Assembly (NCBI GenBank): GCA_002163975.1
Contig: CP019636.1
Location: 2,641,001-2,705,000 of the forward strand
DNA: 64,000 bases
Direction of reading: 5' to 3'
Source of the DNA: Nostocales cyanobacterium HT-58-2
Lineage (GTDB): Bacteria > Cyanobacteriota > Cyanobacteriia > Cyanobacteriales > Nostocaceae
The notes beneath the pieces are model-generated. The model had not been told where the DNA came from. It saw only the letters and a list, made by a program, of their open reading frames with translations, and did not search any database. The translations under genes were made by a program, and so were the position numbers. Below, piece after piece: positions 31,536 to 40,523 of the stretch (position 1 is its first letter; each line of letters opens with the position of its first letter).

Positions 31536-32488
31536 TTACTTGCTCGGTAAATACGCTTTGCTAGTTGAGTACTACGAGGATTTTGTAAGCCTGGGTAGCA
31601 TTCCAGCCAGTCCTGAATTTCATCAACTGTCCAATTTCGTAGAGTTAACGGTAGCATTCTAGGAGAATTTTCATCTGGACAGAAACAAGGTAAATCGAGA
31701 TAATTTGAAGAAAATTCTGCATCAGCTACAATTGCCCCAATAAATTTTACCCGTCGATGAGTTTGAGTCACAATTTCCAATCGAGTGACGAGGGGCATCC
31801 AAAAATGAGTCATAAACCAGCTAAAAACATCTTCTTCACAGGGGAGTTCGTCCCACTTCCTGACTTCTAAGAAAAGGATACTGCCTCCCTGAAGTGAACA
31901 ACATATTTTTTCTAGAATCATTTGAATAAACTCTTGTTCAAATTTTTCTGGTTGTTTTGCGAAAGAAACGTTAAGATACTCTGCTAACTTTTCAAGAAAA
32001 CCAATCTTATCTAAACATCCTTCCGGTGAAAATTCAATTTCAATATGCTTAAAATCTCCTGTCTCCTGCTTCAAGCGTTCTTGAATTCTCTTAATGCACA
32101 AATCTCCAGACATTGCAAGACTTTCTTGCACTAACAGTAATACATCTCCTCTAGCCCCCTGACGGAATTTCCGAATTATTCCATCAACAGATTCCATAAT
32201 TTCGTCAAAATCAATTTTGAGAATATCCTGTTCGAGATTTAAGTAACGAAGATTAGAATTACTACTCTTGATATCAATTTGTTTAAGTTCTTGGTCAACC
32301 TCTTCTAACTGGCTATATAAATTTTCTGCTTTATGTTGCAATCGGGAACGTTCCACTTCATCATTTGTTTCATTAATTTGTTTATTGACTAACTCGTATT
32401 CATATAATAAGTTTGTGTAACGGTTATTCAAAGCGTTTCGCTTGACTTCAATTGGTGATTCTCTTGATGGAGTATTCCTTAGATTCAT
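31481..32488 (-). CDS. Coiled-coil plus inactive-STAND (iSTAND)-like protein
   Basis: 335 residues. Residues 12-70 form a coiled-coil domain (YTNLLYEYELVNKQINETND, then RLQHKAENLYSQLEEVDQEL) that closely resembles the C-terminus of the TIR protein encoded just upstream. From about 100 there is an NTPase-like alpha/beta region (GDVLLLVQESLAMSGDL, GGSILFLEVRKWDEL, RVKFIGAIVAD, LTLRNWTVDEIQDWL). It has the strand order of a STAND module but no Walker A. This fits the iSTAND class described in bacterial conflict systems. The likely job is an adaptor that links the TIR effector to the sensor. Start and the TIR stop overlap by 1 base (TAATG). The 3' end has been tandemly duplicated. Confidence 0.65.
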   Translation of the reverse strand: MNLRNTPSRESPIEVKRNALNNRYTNLLYEYELVNKQINETNDEVERSRLQHKAENLYSQLEEVDQELKQIDIKSSNSNLRYLNLEQDILKIDFDEIMESVDGIIRKFRQGARGDVLLLVQESLAMSGDLCIKRIQERLKQETGDFKHIEIEFSPEGCLDKIGFLEKLAEYLNVSFAKQPEKFEQEFIQMILEKICCSLQGGSILFLEVRKWDELPCEEDVFSWFMTHFWMPLVTRLEIVTQTHRRVKFIGAIVADAEFSSNYLDLPCFCPDENSPRMLPLTLRNWTVDEIQDWLECYPGLQNPRSTQLAKRIYRASKNGIPAMVCTALTRELFA

Positions 32489-33318
32489 TAGCCAACTTTA
32501 TCATTTAAATTTAATTCACTCTGCACTTTCTCTAATTCTCGAAAGATTCTGTTAGCTTTTTGTTCCAGACGAAAGCGAGTACCCTCATCAACAGTTTCAT
32601 CAATTTGTTGATTAATTAACGTATATTCCTTTTCTAATTTCGCTAGACGCTCAGTTAAAACTCCTCGCTTGAGGTTCTGTGGGCTACCAGGTATCGATGA
32701 TGAACCACCGGATGAAGCTTCAGTGTTGACTGAGTTATAGTCTCTGCAAAGAATAGCCCCCGATGCATCATCTAATTGAACCGGAGAATCCTTAAATAAC
32801 TGTCCCCCCTCTCTTGTGACATTTGAAGGTGCTTTTCGTGGCATTTCTGTAGTATTTGTTGGCAGTTTGACAGGAGAAGTAACCGGAAGAGTTGCTGAGT
32901 TCTGGGTCATGATATCAACAAATTTATTAACAACATAATCAATTCCTTGAGAAGAATCGATTGCAAGTTTATCAGCAAGAATTGGATAATATTTTGAAAC
33001 TTGCTTTTTTGTTACCTGATGCCAAATAGGAAGTATGACTTTTCTATCAAGGGCTTCCTTGGAAACAAATCCATTTAACTCAGACTCTGGCCATTTTTTG
33101 TTGAAGAAATTATGACTAAGTACAATAATTCCAAACTTTGATTGTGAAATACCTTTATTAATTGCACTACTTAGGCTGTCTCCCCAACTCAAAGAAAATT
33201 CATCATACCAGACACGATAACCTCTTTTTCTTAGCTCTTCAGCTAGAGGTCTTACAAAGTCTTCCTTATCTTCACTTGCATGACTAATAAATACATCATA
33301 TTCATATGTCACTGTCAT
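32488..33318 (-). CDS. TIR-domain protein with a C-terminal coiled coil
   Basis: 276 residues from ATG 33318, which has GGAAAG 8 bases before it. An extended frame to 33462 lacks a binding site. The TIR domain spans about 5-140: YDVFISHASEDKEDFVRPL, GYRVWYDEFSLSWGDSL, FGIIVLSHNFFNKKWPESEL and LPIWH. The Glu in WPESEL (E80 or E78) is in the position of the catalytic Glu of NAD-hydrolysing bacterial TIRs. A Ser/Thr-rich linker leads to a coiled coil (LTERLAKLEKEYTLINQQID, then RLEQKANRIFRELEKVQSEL) shared with the next protein. I infer an NAD-depleting or signalling effector in the same operon as Trypco2, iSTAND, MoxR and vWA genes. Confidence 0.85.
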   Translation of the reverse strand: MTVTYEYDVFISHASEDKEDFVRPLAEELRKRGYRVWYDEFSLSWGDSLSSAINKGISQSKFGIIVLSHNFFNKKWPESELNGFVSKEALDRKVILPIWHQVTKKQVSKYYPILADKLAIDSSQGIDYVVNKFVDIMTQNSATLPVTSPVKLPTNTTEMPRKAPSNVTREGGQLFKDSPVQLDDASGAILCRDYNSVNTEASSGGSSSIPGSPQNLKRGVLTERLAKLEKEYTLINQQIDETVDEGTRFRLEQKANRIFRELEKVQSELNLNDKVG

Positions 33319-33471
33319 ATTACTATCTTTCCAGTTCAGATTTTGTTCCTTCTGTGCCAATGGATTTACAAATTCCTTCTTCATAGCTCGTACAACCTGA
33401 TTAAAGAGTTGTCCTCCGTCATTATCCTCCCAACGCAGATATAGCACACAGGACGATACCACTGATTCCCT

Positions 33472-33744
33472 TCAATCCCCATTGCACTTTGTCCCCGCAG
33501 TAGTGCGATCGCCACCCAGTTCGCCACTTGTCTCGCCTCCACTCCCTAGCACATTAATTTTGATGCTTCCCTTGGCACCTGCTTTACCAGTTTGCTTCAC
33601 AGTAACCTGTAGTTCCAGTTCCACAGACTCAACAAAGAGGAAGGGCGCATCCTTATCGTTTCCAGGCGTCACCGAGAGAAGATCTTCTTTAACCTGTTGG
33701 ATCAACTCAGCCAACTCAATCGGGCTTTTATGGTTTTCAGACAT
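33472..33744 (-). CDS. Trypco2-like small protein (trypsin-co-occurring domain 2)
   Basis: 90 residues. The pattern IELAELIQQVKEDLLSV ... FVESVELELQVTVKQTGKAG followed by IKINVLGSGGETSGE matches the Trypco2 family: one helix, then beta strands with VELE at the core. These small proteins are encoded next to trypsin-like or other conflict effectors and are thought to bind or regulate them. It is the first gene of the minus-strand operon, about 150 bp before the TIR start. No trypsin-like gene is visible here; the TIR gene takes that place. Confidence 0.7.
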   Translation of the reverse strand: MSENHKSPIELAELIQQVKEDLLSVTPGNDKDAPFLFVESVELELQVTVKQTGKAGAKGSIKINVLGSGGETSGELGGDRTTAGTKCNGD

Positions 33745-34106
33745 TAGTTTCTGTACTATTAATAAAAGATAAAAATTAGATTAGCCAGCTATCGTTATTC
33801 CTTTTTCCAGACCGACGAATGCCTTACAGCAAAGGTTTCAGCCAACTATTTGCCAATCGTATAACGTAACTTGAATGCTATTAGCTTACTACTAACAGTA
33901 GTTTTGCACAAGTTGGTAACAAATTTTGTTTGGCTTGCGCGATTTACCGTTATTCCAGACAACTATGTGTGCAATAGATAGTTGAGCTAGACGCCGCTTT
34001 GAAAGCTATTTCAGTTATTAAATTTTGATAGTAATTGCCTACAGCAGTGCGCGAACGCTCTTTGTGTGTCCTCTGGACTCAGCGCAATCGCCAAAGGTGC
34101 TGAAAT
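33745..34106. other. Probable promoter region of the conflict operon
   Basis: 362 bp upstream of the Trypco2 gene, with no coding frame. It includes AT-rich blocks (33760-33780 and around 34020) and a short palindromic GCGCGAACGC-type string near 34049. No specific operator could be recognised. Confidence 0.35.
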
Positions 34107-34334
34107 TTATCGAAAACCTCTGTTAAACTGTTGATTCTGTTCCATGTCCTTACGAGGGAACTCAGTCTGTCTTAACTGTTGCTGTCGCTCTTGTTCTTGT
34201 TTGATGGTAGTTAATCGCTGTTGCATTTGAGGAAGTTGCAATACAAGAGCTATATTTTTCATCTCAATAGTACGTGGCTCAGTCTCCCAAGAATCATGAA
34301 TTAGAGCTTGTTTCTCCCATTCCACCAGCCACAT
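34107..34334 (-). CDS. Short Gln-rich hypothetical protein, possibly a fragment
   Basis: 75 residues: VEWEKQALIHDSWETEPRTI, then LVLQLPQMQQRLTTIKQEQ and a Gln/Arg-rich tail ending NRGFR. Helical and soluble. The style (W ... Q ... LPQMQQRL ... EQ) is echoed by a second broken frame at 34472-34634, so both may be relics of one gene family. I do not recognise it. Start codon and reality of the gene are uncertain. Confidence 0.35.
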   Translation of the reverse strand: MWLVEWEKQALIHDSWETEPRTIEMKNIALVLQLPQMQQRLTTIKQEQERQQQLRQTEFPRKDMEQNQQFNRGFR

Positions 34335-34471
34335 ATTACATTAGACCTCTTGCATGAATGCTATAAAAGATTTGTAGGATGTGTTAGGACGAAGTCAGTA
34401 ACGCATCTTCTGAGATTTGTTGCACTGCTTTACTCTCTAATTCCCCTACACAAAATATTCCTGCAAGAGTT

Positions 34472-34634
34472 CTATTGTTCTTTTTCAACTTGTGAATTTT
34501 TGATAGCTGATAGAGTTTGTTGTGCTTGTGTAAGAGTGTCTAAATATTTTTTACTCCATGTAAGGAATCCGTTGCTTTGCATTAATTCAATTAGTTTTTC
34601 TTGTTGAGCCTGTTGAGTCCACAGCTCATTAATC
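34472..34634 (-). pseudogene. Short broken frame resembling its neighbour
   Basis: The minus-strand frame reads INELWTQQAQQEKLIELMQS, then FLTWSKKYLDTLTQAQQTLS and KNSQVEKEQ before a TAG at 34472. Coding-like composition, no proper start. A dispersed GGATG.GTTAG...GTAACGCATC repeat lies at 34378-34412 between the two frames. Confidence 0.35.
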
Positions 34635-35181
34635 CATTAATCCGTATTCCATCTGGCGATCGCCTATTTAGACCAGCTTTGGGTCATAACCTTTTATAGT
34701 AGCTGGTCTCTTATTTCTCTGCAACTCCCTAATGCTAGTTTTCATAAGCGTAAAGATATTGCTAGATTTAGTTGACCAAGAACTTCTAGCTTTATACTAG
34801 AATTTTCATCCGCATATGTCCGGATTACAACATCATTGAATTAGTCTAGTATTTCTGTAAAGAATACATTGTTCCGAAGCTTATTCCAATCAGTAAATGA
34901 GTTGAAATCTTTACTAGATAAGCTATTGAATCAGGGCGAGTTAGTCATTAAGTAGCATCGTTAGATAAAAAGCCAGGCAAATAGTGACTATGTTGCAATT
35001 TAAATGCTGATTAGCTTATTTTGCAGTTGCTTTTGAATGAGAATGATAATTAGATGATAGTTGTGGCTTGGGAAGCACTTACTTATCTACTTGTGACCAC
35101 ACCCAAGTTAGTTTTATTGGCGTAGTAATTCGGACAATGAATTTTTAGGCTCTGCATATTCTTTCTAAAGAGTTTAGGTCT
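34635..35181. other. Non-coding region upstream of the sulfatase gene
   Basis: 547 bp with no credible reading frame, containing one HIP1-like GGCGATCGCC (34656-34665) and otherwise AT-rich sequence. It should hold the sulfatase promoter. The ATG at 35182 lacks a strong ribosome-binding site. Confidence 0.4.
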
Positions 35182-37536
35182 ATGTCTCTGCGTGAATACA
35201 AACCCGGAAATACTTTCCCTGGTGTGATAGGACGAACGGTTGATAAATCCAGTCCTGCTTGGCCAGAACCTTTGCGAGCCAAAGAAGGTACACCAAACGT
35301 GCTATTTATCGTTTTCGATGATACGGGCTTTGGTCAATTTGGCAGCTACGGCAGTCCTATCAAAACACCCAACCTAGACGCACTAGCTGCCAATGGCTTA
35401 CGTTACAACAATTTACACACGACGGCGTTGTGTTCACCCACCCGCTCTTGCCTTCTCACTGGGCGCAATCACCATTCCAACGCCATGTCCTGCATTACAG
35501 AAGGTTCTACCGGTTATCCAGGTGGTAATGGGAATATTCCCTTTGAGAATGGGTTTCTCTCGGAAATATTACTACAGAAGGGTTACAACACCTATGCAAT
35601 TGGGAAATGGCATTTAACTCCCTCAGACCAGCTTTCTGCCGCCGGACCGTATGATCGCTGGCCTCTAGGACGCGGTTTTGAGCGTTTTTATGGTTTTCTA
35701 GGAGGAGAAACCCACCAGTATTATCCAGATTTGGTTTATGATAATCACACCGTTAAGCCAGAAAAGACCCCCGCAGAAGGCTATCATTTGACCGAAGACT
35801 TAGTAGACAAGGCAGTTAGCTTTATCGCTGATGCCAAGCAGGTTGCCCCAAATAAACCCTTTTTCATGTATTTCTGTCCTGGAGCAATGCACGCCCCTCA
35901 TCATGTGCCGAAAGAATGGGCTGATGCCTACGCCGGACAGTTTGATGATGGTTGGGAGGTATACAGGGAAAAGGTTTTTGCCCGTCAGCAGGAAATGGGA
36001 ATTGTCCCCGCGGATGCCGAACTCTCCCGCCATGATCCCGACGTTCCCCACTGGGATACTCTCTCAGCCGCAGAAAAACGGCTTTATGCCCGGATGATGG
36101 AAGTTTTTGCCGGTTTTTTAACCCATACTGACTACCACATCGGTCGCTTACTCGACTTCCTCAAAACTATCGGCGAGTTCGACAATACTATAATTATGGT
36201 CATCTCGGACAATGGGGCAAGTTCTGAAGGTGGGCCTACTGGTTCGGTTAATGAGAACCTGTTTTTTAACAATGTGCCAGAATCCCTAGAGGAAAATCTC
36301 AAGGCATTGGATAAGCTAGGCAGCCCAGAAACCTTCAACCATTATGCTTGGGGCTGGACTTGGGCAGGTAATACGCCTTTCCGTCGTTGGAAACGGGAAA
36401 CTTATCGAGGTGGAATCAGCGACCCCTTGATAGTCCATTGGACTCAAGGCATTGAGGCAAAAGGCGAAATCCGTACTCAGTATGCCCATGCCATTGACCT
36501 AGTGCCGACGGTGCTTGATCTACTAGAAATTGAACCACCCACAACGCTCAAGGGTGTTACCCAATCCCCCCTTGAAGGTGTCAGCTTCGCTCATACTTTT
36601 AATAAAAATGACGCACCCACTAAGCACCTTACCCAGTATTTTGAGATGATGGGACATCGCTCTCTTTACCATGATGGCTGGCGGGCAGTTTGTCCTTGGC
36701 CTGGTCCGTCATTTACAGAAGCAGGTCAGTTTTTTGGTACACCAATCTCGGCTGAAACTCTGACAGATTTAGATACCCATCATTGGGAACTGTATCACGT
36801 CGCCGAGGATTTTGCGGAAAATCATGATATCGCTGCTGATAACCGCTCTAAGCTGATTGAGATGATTGCCACTTGGTATGTAGAGGCGGGTAAGTATAAT
36901 GTGTTGCCTGTGGATGGACGTGGCACACAACGATTTGCGGAAGAACGTCCTCAAATTGGTGTCAATCGTAGCCACTATACTTACTATCCTGATACTCAGG
37001 CGATTCCAGCCAATAGTGCCGTTAGAGTGTTAAATCGTCCTCACAGTATTACGGCTGATGTAGAGATTCCCACGAGTGGCGCACAAGGAGTATTACTGGC
37101 TCACGGAGGTAATGATAGTGGCTACTCCTTCTATGTCAAAGATGGTAAACTGCACTGGGTTCATAACTATGTAGCGCGATCGCTCTATCATGTCGAGTCT
37201 GTAGAGTCAGTCCCGGAGGGTCGGCACCAGTTGCGCTTTGAGTTTAAAGTGACGGGTCAGCCAGATTTAGCGAAGGGGAAAGGAGCACCGGGCCGCGCCC
37301 AACTTTATATCGATGGGAAATTAGTCGGGCAAGCTGATGTCCCTGTAACGACTCCCTTAGCACTAGGTTTAACCAGTGGCGTGACCTGTGGGATAGCCCC
37401 TGGTGCGCCCATAACACCCGATTATGAACCGCCCTTCAAGTTTACGGGCAAGATTTACAGCGTGATAGTGGATGTTAGTGGAGATTTGATTCAAGACAAA
37501 GAAGCCGAGATGCGTATCATTATGGCACGACAGTAG
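35182..37536 (+). CDS. Type I arylsulfatase
   Basis: 784 residues, full length for the large arylsulfatase group. The metal-binding VFDDTGFGQFG (D46, D47) is followed by the sulfatase signature CSPTR (84-88), whose Cys is converted to formylglycine, then LLTGRNHH. Further active-site pieces are AIGKWHLTP and VISDNGAS. The C-terminal 170 residues form a beta-sandwich (YSFYVKDGKLHWVHNYV ... LYIDGKLVG). It hydrolyses sulfate esters, either scavenging sulfur or degrading sulfated polysaccharides. I see no signal peptide, so it appears cytoplasmic. It needs a true FGE for activity. The two FGE-fold genes 6-10 kb away lack the FGE catalytic cysteines and are poor candidates. Confidence 0.93.
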   Translation: MSLREYKPGNTFPGVIGRTVDKSSPAWPEPLRAKEGTPNVLFIVFDDTGFGQFGSYGSPIKTPNLDALAANGLRYNNLHTTALCSPTRSCLLTGRNHHSNAMSCITEGSTGYPGGNGNIPFENGFLSEILLQKGYNTYAIGKWHLTPSDQLSAAGPYDRWPLGRGFERFYGFLGGETHQYYPDLVYDNHTVKPEKTPAEGYHLTEDLVDKAVSFIADAKQVAPNKPFFMYFCPGAMHAPHHVPKEWADAYAGQFDDGWEVYREKVFARQQEMGIVPADAELSRHDPDVPHWDTLSAAEKRLYARMMEVFAGFLTHTDYHIGRLLDFLKTIGEFDNTIIMVISDNGASSEGGPTGSVNENLFFNNVPESLEENLKALDKLGSPETFNHYAWGWTWAGNTPFRRWKRETYRGGISDPLIVHWTQGIEAKGEIRTQYAHAIDLVPTVLDLLEIEPPTTLKGVTQSPLEGVSFAHTFNKNDAPTKHLTQYFEMMGHRSLYHDGWRAVCPWPGPSFTEAGQFFGTPISAETLTDLDTHHWELYHVAEDFAENHDIAADNRSKLIEMIATWYVEAGKYNVLPVDGRGTQRFAEERPQIGVNRSHYTYYPDTQAIPANSAVRVLNRPHSITADVEIPTSGAQGVLLAHGGNDSGYSFYVKDGKLHWVHNYVARSLYHVESVESVPEGRHQLRFEFKVTGQPDLAKGKGAPGRAQLYIDGKLVGQADVPVTTPLALGLTSGVTCGIAPGAPITPDYEPPFKFTGKIYSVIVDVSGDLIQDKEAEMRIIMARQ

Positions 37537-37579
37537 GTGGTACCTAAGCCAGGAAGTTACCCTCATAACGATGCTAAAA

Positions 37580-37607
37580 AACCGTGCATGAGACACCTCA
37601 CACGGTT
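37580..37607. terminator. Hairpin after the sulfatase gene
   Basis: AACCGTG (37580-37586) pairs with CACGGTT (37601-37607), with an inner TGAG/CTCA pairing. It can end transcription from either side. On the minus strand the sequence also resembles the CCGTGTGAGG...GCACGGTT hairpin found in group II introns, so it might be an intron scrap. Confidence 0.45.
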
Positions 37608-37664
37608 CCTTAATGATTTGGTGTTTGTCTAGCTCAACAACTAGTGTACCTATTTCTTCCGCTT

Positions 37665-38783
37665 TTATGTTTCATGGTACAGAGAAAGGGCATTTTCGCG
37701 TAAAATTGCAAGAGCTATTTTATCTGCCTCCCTTGCAGTGATATCAGAATCGGAGATTGCTTGCTCCAGCACCTCTGTCAAAATCTGACGCCCCCACTTT
37801 GCTCCTAAATAATACAACTCTGGAATTTGGTGAGCATCAGAGGAATACATCAGTTTAGTTGTAGGAGTTAACTCCAATAATTGCCGTATCGCTTCCCGCA
37901 TTCCAGATACACTCAAAAATGGTACTGCCAAACCAAAATCTAAATAAACTTGGGGATAGACAGAAGCTAAGTACCCAGCCTGCTGCATATATGGATATGA
38001 AGCATGGAGAAGGACAATAGGAGCATTGCGATACGTCGGTGACTCCAAGATACAACGCAGGTAGAGGGGATTTGCAAAACACAAATTCAAATCTGGATCA
38101 CCAAAGCCAGTATGGAATTGCACTGGTAATCGATGTTTTGCCGCAACCAAAAGCGCCTGTTGTACAAGAAAATCAATCAAAAATTTGTCTGCAAGACGTA
38201 TTGGTTGATTATCTAGTTGTTGTTTAATGTCGTAAAAGCTAGAAGCAGCAGCTGCCCTCGAAACAGGTTGGATATCCAAACCTGTACGGTAGCAAGCAAT
38301 ACTTTTGAAGGCAATAACTTCTGGTGGCGGCGGGTCAATCTCACTGTTGAACATTTCTAGAAAATCCTCAAAAGTTTCTGTTTGAGACATCAATTGTTCT
38401 GCAAGTACCTCCAGCCGCAAAATCCTTTTCACAGGGACAAATCTTTCATGCCATGATAAGGGCAGAATACAGTCTGGTTGCAATCCATCATCCAAATAAA
38501 TCGCCTCTAAGTTGGCGGCGGTGAAACACAGCTGTGTTAACTGTTCTAGACCTAAGCTGTCTCGACGCGCCAAAATCGCTTCTTCCTGTGCCTCACAACT
38601 TAATAGAGCCGCAATGTCCCTGAGGCTACGCCTGTAAAATAAAGTATGACGGGCATGGTCATTGACTATCTCTGAGTCATAACCCTCAGTGAAAGCAGCA
38701 GAGTAGGGATAACGGGCTGCGACTTCCGGACGCAGCAGGTTATGAGCGTGTTGGTCAACCAGAGGAATGTCAGACAGATTCAC
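37665..38783 (-). CDS. Amidohydrolase (FluG N-terminal-domain type)
   Basis: 372 residues. The metal-dependent amidohydrolase fold is shown by LVDQHAHN (H12-x-H14), VQFHTGFGD, VLLHASYPY and MYSSDAHQIPE, which supply the His and Asp ligands. It is encoded 36 bp downstream of a glutamine-synthetase-like gene on the same strand. In fungal FluG and plant nodulin/GS proteins exactly these two domains are fused in one chain. I therefore expect the two products to act in the same pathway, probably on a gamma-glutamyl or amide compound. The substrate is unknown. Confidence 0.82.
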   Translation of the reverse strand: MNLSDIPLVDQHAHNLLRPEVAARYPYSAAFTEGYDSEIVNDHARHTLFYRRSLRDIAALLSCEAQEEAILARRDSLGLEQLTQLCFTAANLEAIYLDDGLQPDCILPLSWHERFVPVKRILRLEVLAEQLMSQTETFEDFLEMFNSEIDPPPPEVIAFKSIACYRTGLDIQPVSRAAAASSFYDIKQQLDNQPIRLADKFLIDFLVQQALLVAAKHRLPVQFHTGFGDPDLNLCFANPLYLRCILESPTYRNAPIVLLHASYPYMQQAGYLASVYPQVYLDFGLAVPFLSVSGMREAIRQLLELTPTTKLMYSSDAHQIPELYYLGAKWGRQILTEVLEQAISDSDITAREADKIALAILRENALSLYHET

Positions 38784-38819
38784 AAAGCTTTCCTCATACG
38801 TCTGTGCTTCTATTTCTAT

Positions 38820-40169
38820 CTAATATCGCTCCAGCAAAAGCTTAACTTCCTCTGTGAATTCCCAATCTTTCATTGTTTCCCACTCAGCTTGACGCACTGC
38901 TAAAAAAGCTTGCGACAATTGTGGATTCAAAGCATTTAAGAGGACATCGTTTTGTTTGAGATGGGCTAAAGCTTCCCCAAGGTTTGTCGGTAACGGGTCT
39001 ATACCCATGACATGACGCTCATCTACTGATAGATGTCCGGGGTCTACGGCAATTGGATTTCCTGGTTCCAGACCCCGTTGTACGCCGTCCAGTCCTGCGG
39101 CTATCACCGCACCTAAAGCCAAGTAGGGATTGGCTGATGCATCTACGGTTTTTAACTCAAAGTGGGTTGGACTTGTTATTGCAGGAGAACTCGGTACTCT
39201 CAGCGCTGCTTCGCGATTGTCCAAGCCCCAACAGCGGAAAGCACCACTCCAACTATGGGGACGGATGCGACGGTAAGAGTTGACACTGGGAGTCGTCAAG
39301 GTCATGAGTGCCGGAAGATGATGTAGGATTCCGGCGATAAATGCGATCGCCACTTTGGAAAGACCACAAACACCTTTGGCATCGGGTAGCAAATTTTGTC
39401 CATTGTGCCAGAGACTGAGGTGGATATGGCAACCACTACCAGCTGCATCTAAGAAGATTTTGGGTAAGAAAGAAGCTGTGAGGTTATGGCGATAAGCTAC
39501 AGCGCGTACGGTTTCTCTAAAAGCAATCTGCCAATCAGCACAATGCAAAGCGTTCGTATATCGCACAGAAATTTCATGCTGACCGGGTCCAGATTCTGGG
39601 TAATACTGCTCTACTGGTATCCCTTGGGCAATGAGTGCATCAGCAATTTCATCAATGACTTCTTGGTTCATATCCATCGCTTGGGTGGATGCAAAGACAG
39701 TCGAGTCTCTTGAGACAAATCCCTGCGATGTTTGCTGTAGCAAATAAAACTCATTTTCAAACGCTGCTCGAATTTCTAACCCTTGGGATTTTGCTGTCTC
39801 AATCATCCGTATCAGGAAACTACGAGGACACAGCCCCCAAGGCTCCCCATGATATACCATGTTTCCCATAACACGGGCATGACCAGGAGAATAAGGTAAA
39901 AGTGTGAGGCTAGACCAATCTGGCACCAATCTGATTTCGCCTACCGGACCAAGACCAGTTTCGGGAACAACAGCATCATACATAACAGGAACCCCTTGTT
40001 GTCCTGCGGATATACCAACACCATGTTCAAAGTAGTGGGACAGCATTCCTACATGGACAGCTTTGCCACGAATAATGTTGGCATTGTCGCACCACAAAAT
40101 ACGGACAAAACGGGTACCCGCGTCTTGAAGGGATTTTTTTACTTTCTCAAATGTGTTGTTCTCACTCAT
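38820..40169 (-). CDS. Glutamine synthetase-like protein (FluG/GlnT type)
   Basis: 449 residues. The N-terminal beta-grasp domain (FVRILWCDNANIIRGKAV) and the catalytic domain carry FENEFYLL, GPGQHEISV, GSGCHIHLSLW, the ATP/Glu site SYRRIRPHSW, and DNREAALRVP. It lacks the length and adenylylation region of GlnA. Such enzymes ligate glutamate or another acid to amines (for example gamma-glutamyl-polyamine synthetases) or have unknown substrates. It is translated first in a two-gene unit with an amidohydrolase. It is not expected to be the main ammonia-assimilating GlnA. Confidence 0.85.
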   Translation of the reverse strand: MSENNTFEKVKKSLQDAGTRFVRILWCDNANIIRGKAVHVGMLSHYFEHGVGISAGQQGVPVMYDAVVPETGLGPVGEIRLVPDWSSLTLLPYSPGHARVMGNMVYHGEPWGLCPRSFLIRMIETAKSQGLEIRAAFENEFYLLQQTSQGFVSRDSTVFASTQAMDMNQEVIDEIADALIAQGIPVEQYYPESGPGQHEISVRYTNALHCADWQIAFRETVRAVAYRHNLTASFLPKIFLDAAGSGCHIHLSLWHNGQNLLPDAKGVCGLSKVAIAFIAGILHHLPALMTLTTPSVNSYRRIRPHSWSGAFRCWGLDNREAALRVPSSPAITSPTHFELKTVDASANPYLALGAVIAAGLDGVQRGLEPGNPIAVDPGHLSVDERHVMGIDPLPTNLGEALAHLKQNDVLLNALNPQLSQAFLAVRQAEWETMKDWEFTEEVKLLLERY

Positions 40170-40523
40170 CCCAGGAAGCTAAGTGTGAAGCTAATTTTAA
40201 AGTTCTACAAACTGCATCTTAATAAAACGTAAGATGTCTAACAAAAAGCTATAAGAGCGCTGATTCTTATGATTAAACCATAAATCTTATAAATTTTAGG
40301 GTAGAAATTGTCAGCTTGAGACGTAAGAGCGACTGGCTTTTTGGGGAAGGCTCCAGTGGTGTTGGAGGAAGAGATTGAGAGTTTTAAAAATTGGTTATAA
40401 GACGATTGTATGCGTCTTTTAGGAAAAGCGTTCTCAGACACCAGAGAGCGTCAAACTAGCGAAATCATAGGGGTTTTCTCAATTGGCGATCGCCCATAAC
40501 TGGGTATAGCGCATTGCATAGAT
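40170..40523. other. Intergenic stretch
   Basis: 354 bp between the GS-like gene start and the antiporter's end. It contains a HIP1-type GGCGATCGCC at 40485-40494 and an imperfect GCTTTTTGGGGAAGG run. No credible gene; the 67-codon minus-strand frame here lacks protein character. Confidence 0.4.

Noticed and set aside
35182..37536. Pairing of the arylsulfatase with the nearby FGE-fold genes as its activators
   Set aside because: Both FGE-fold proteins lack the catalytic cysteines and belong to a conflict operon on the other strand.
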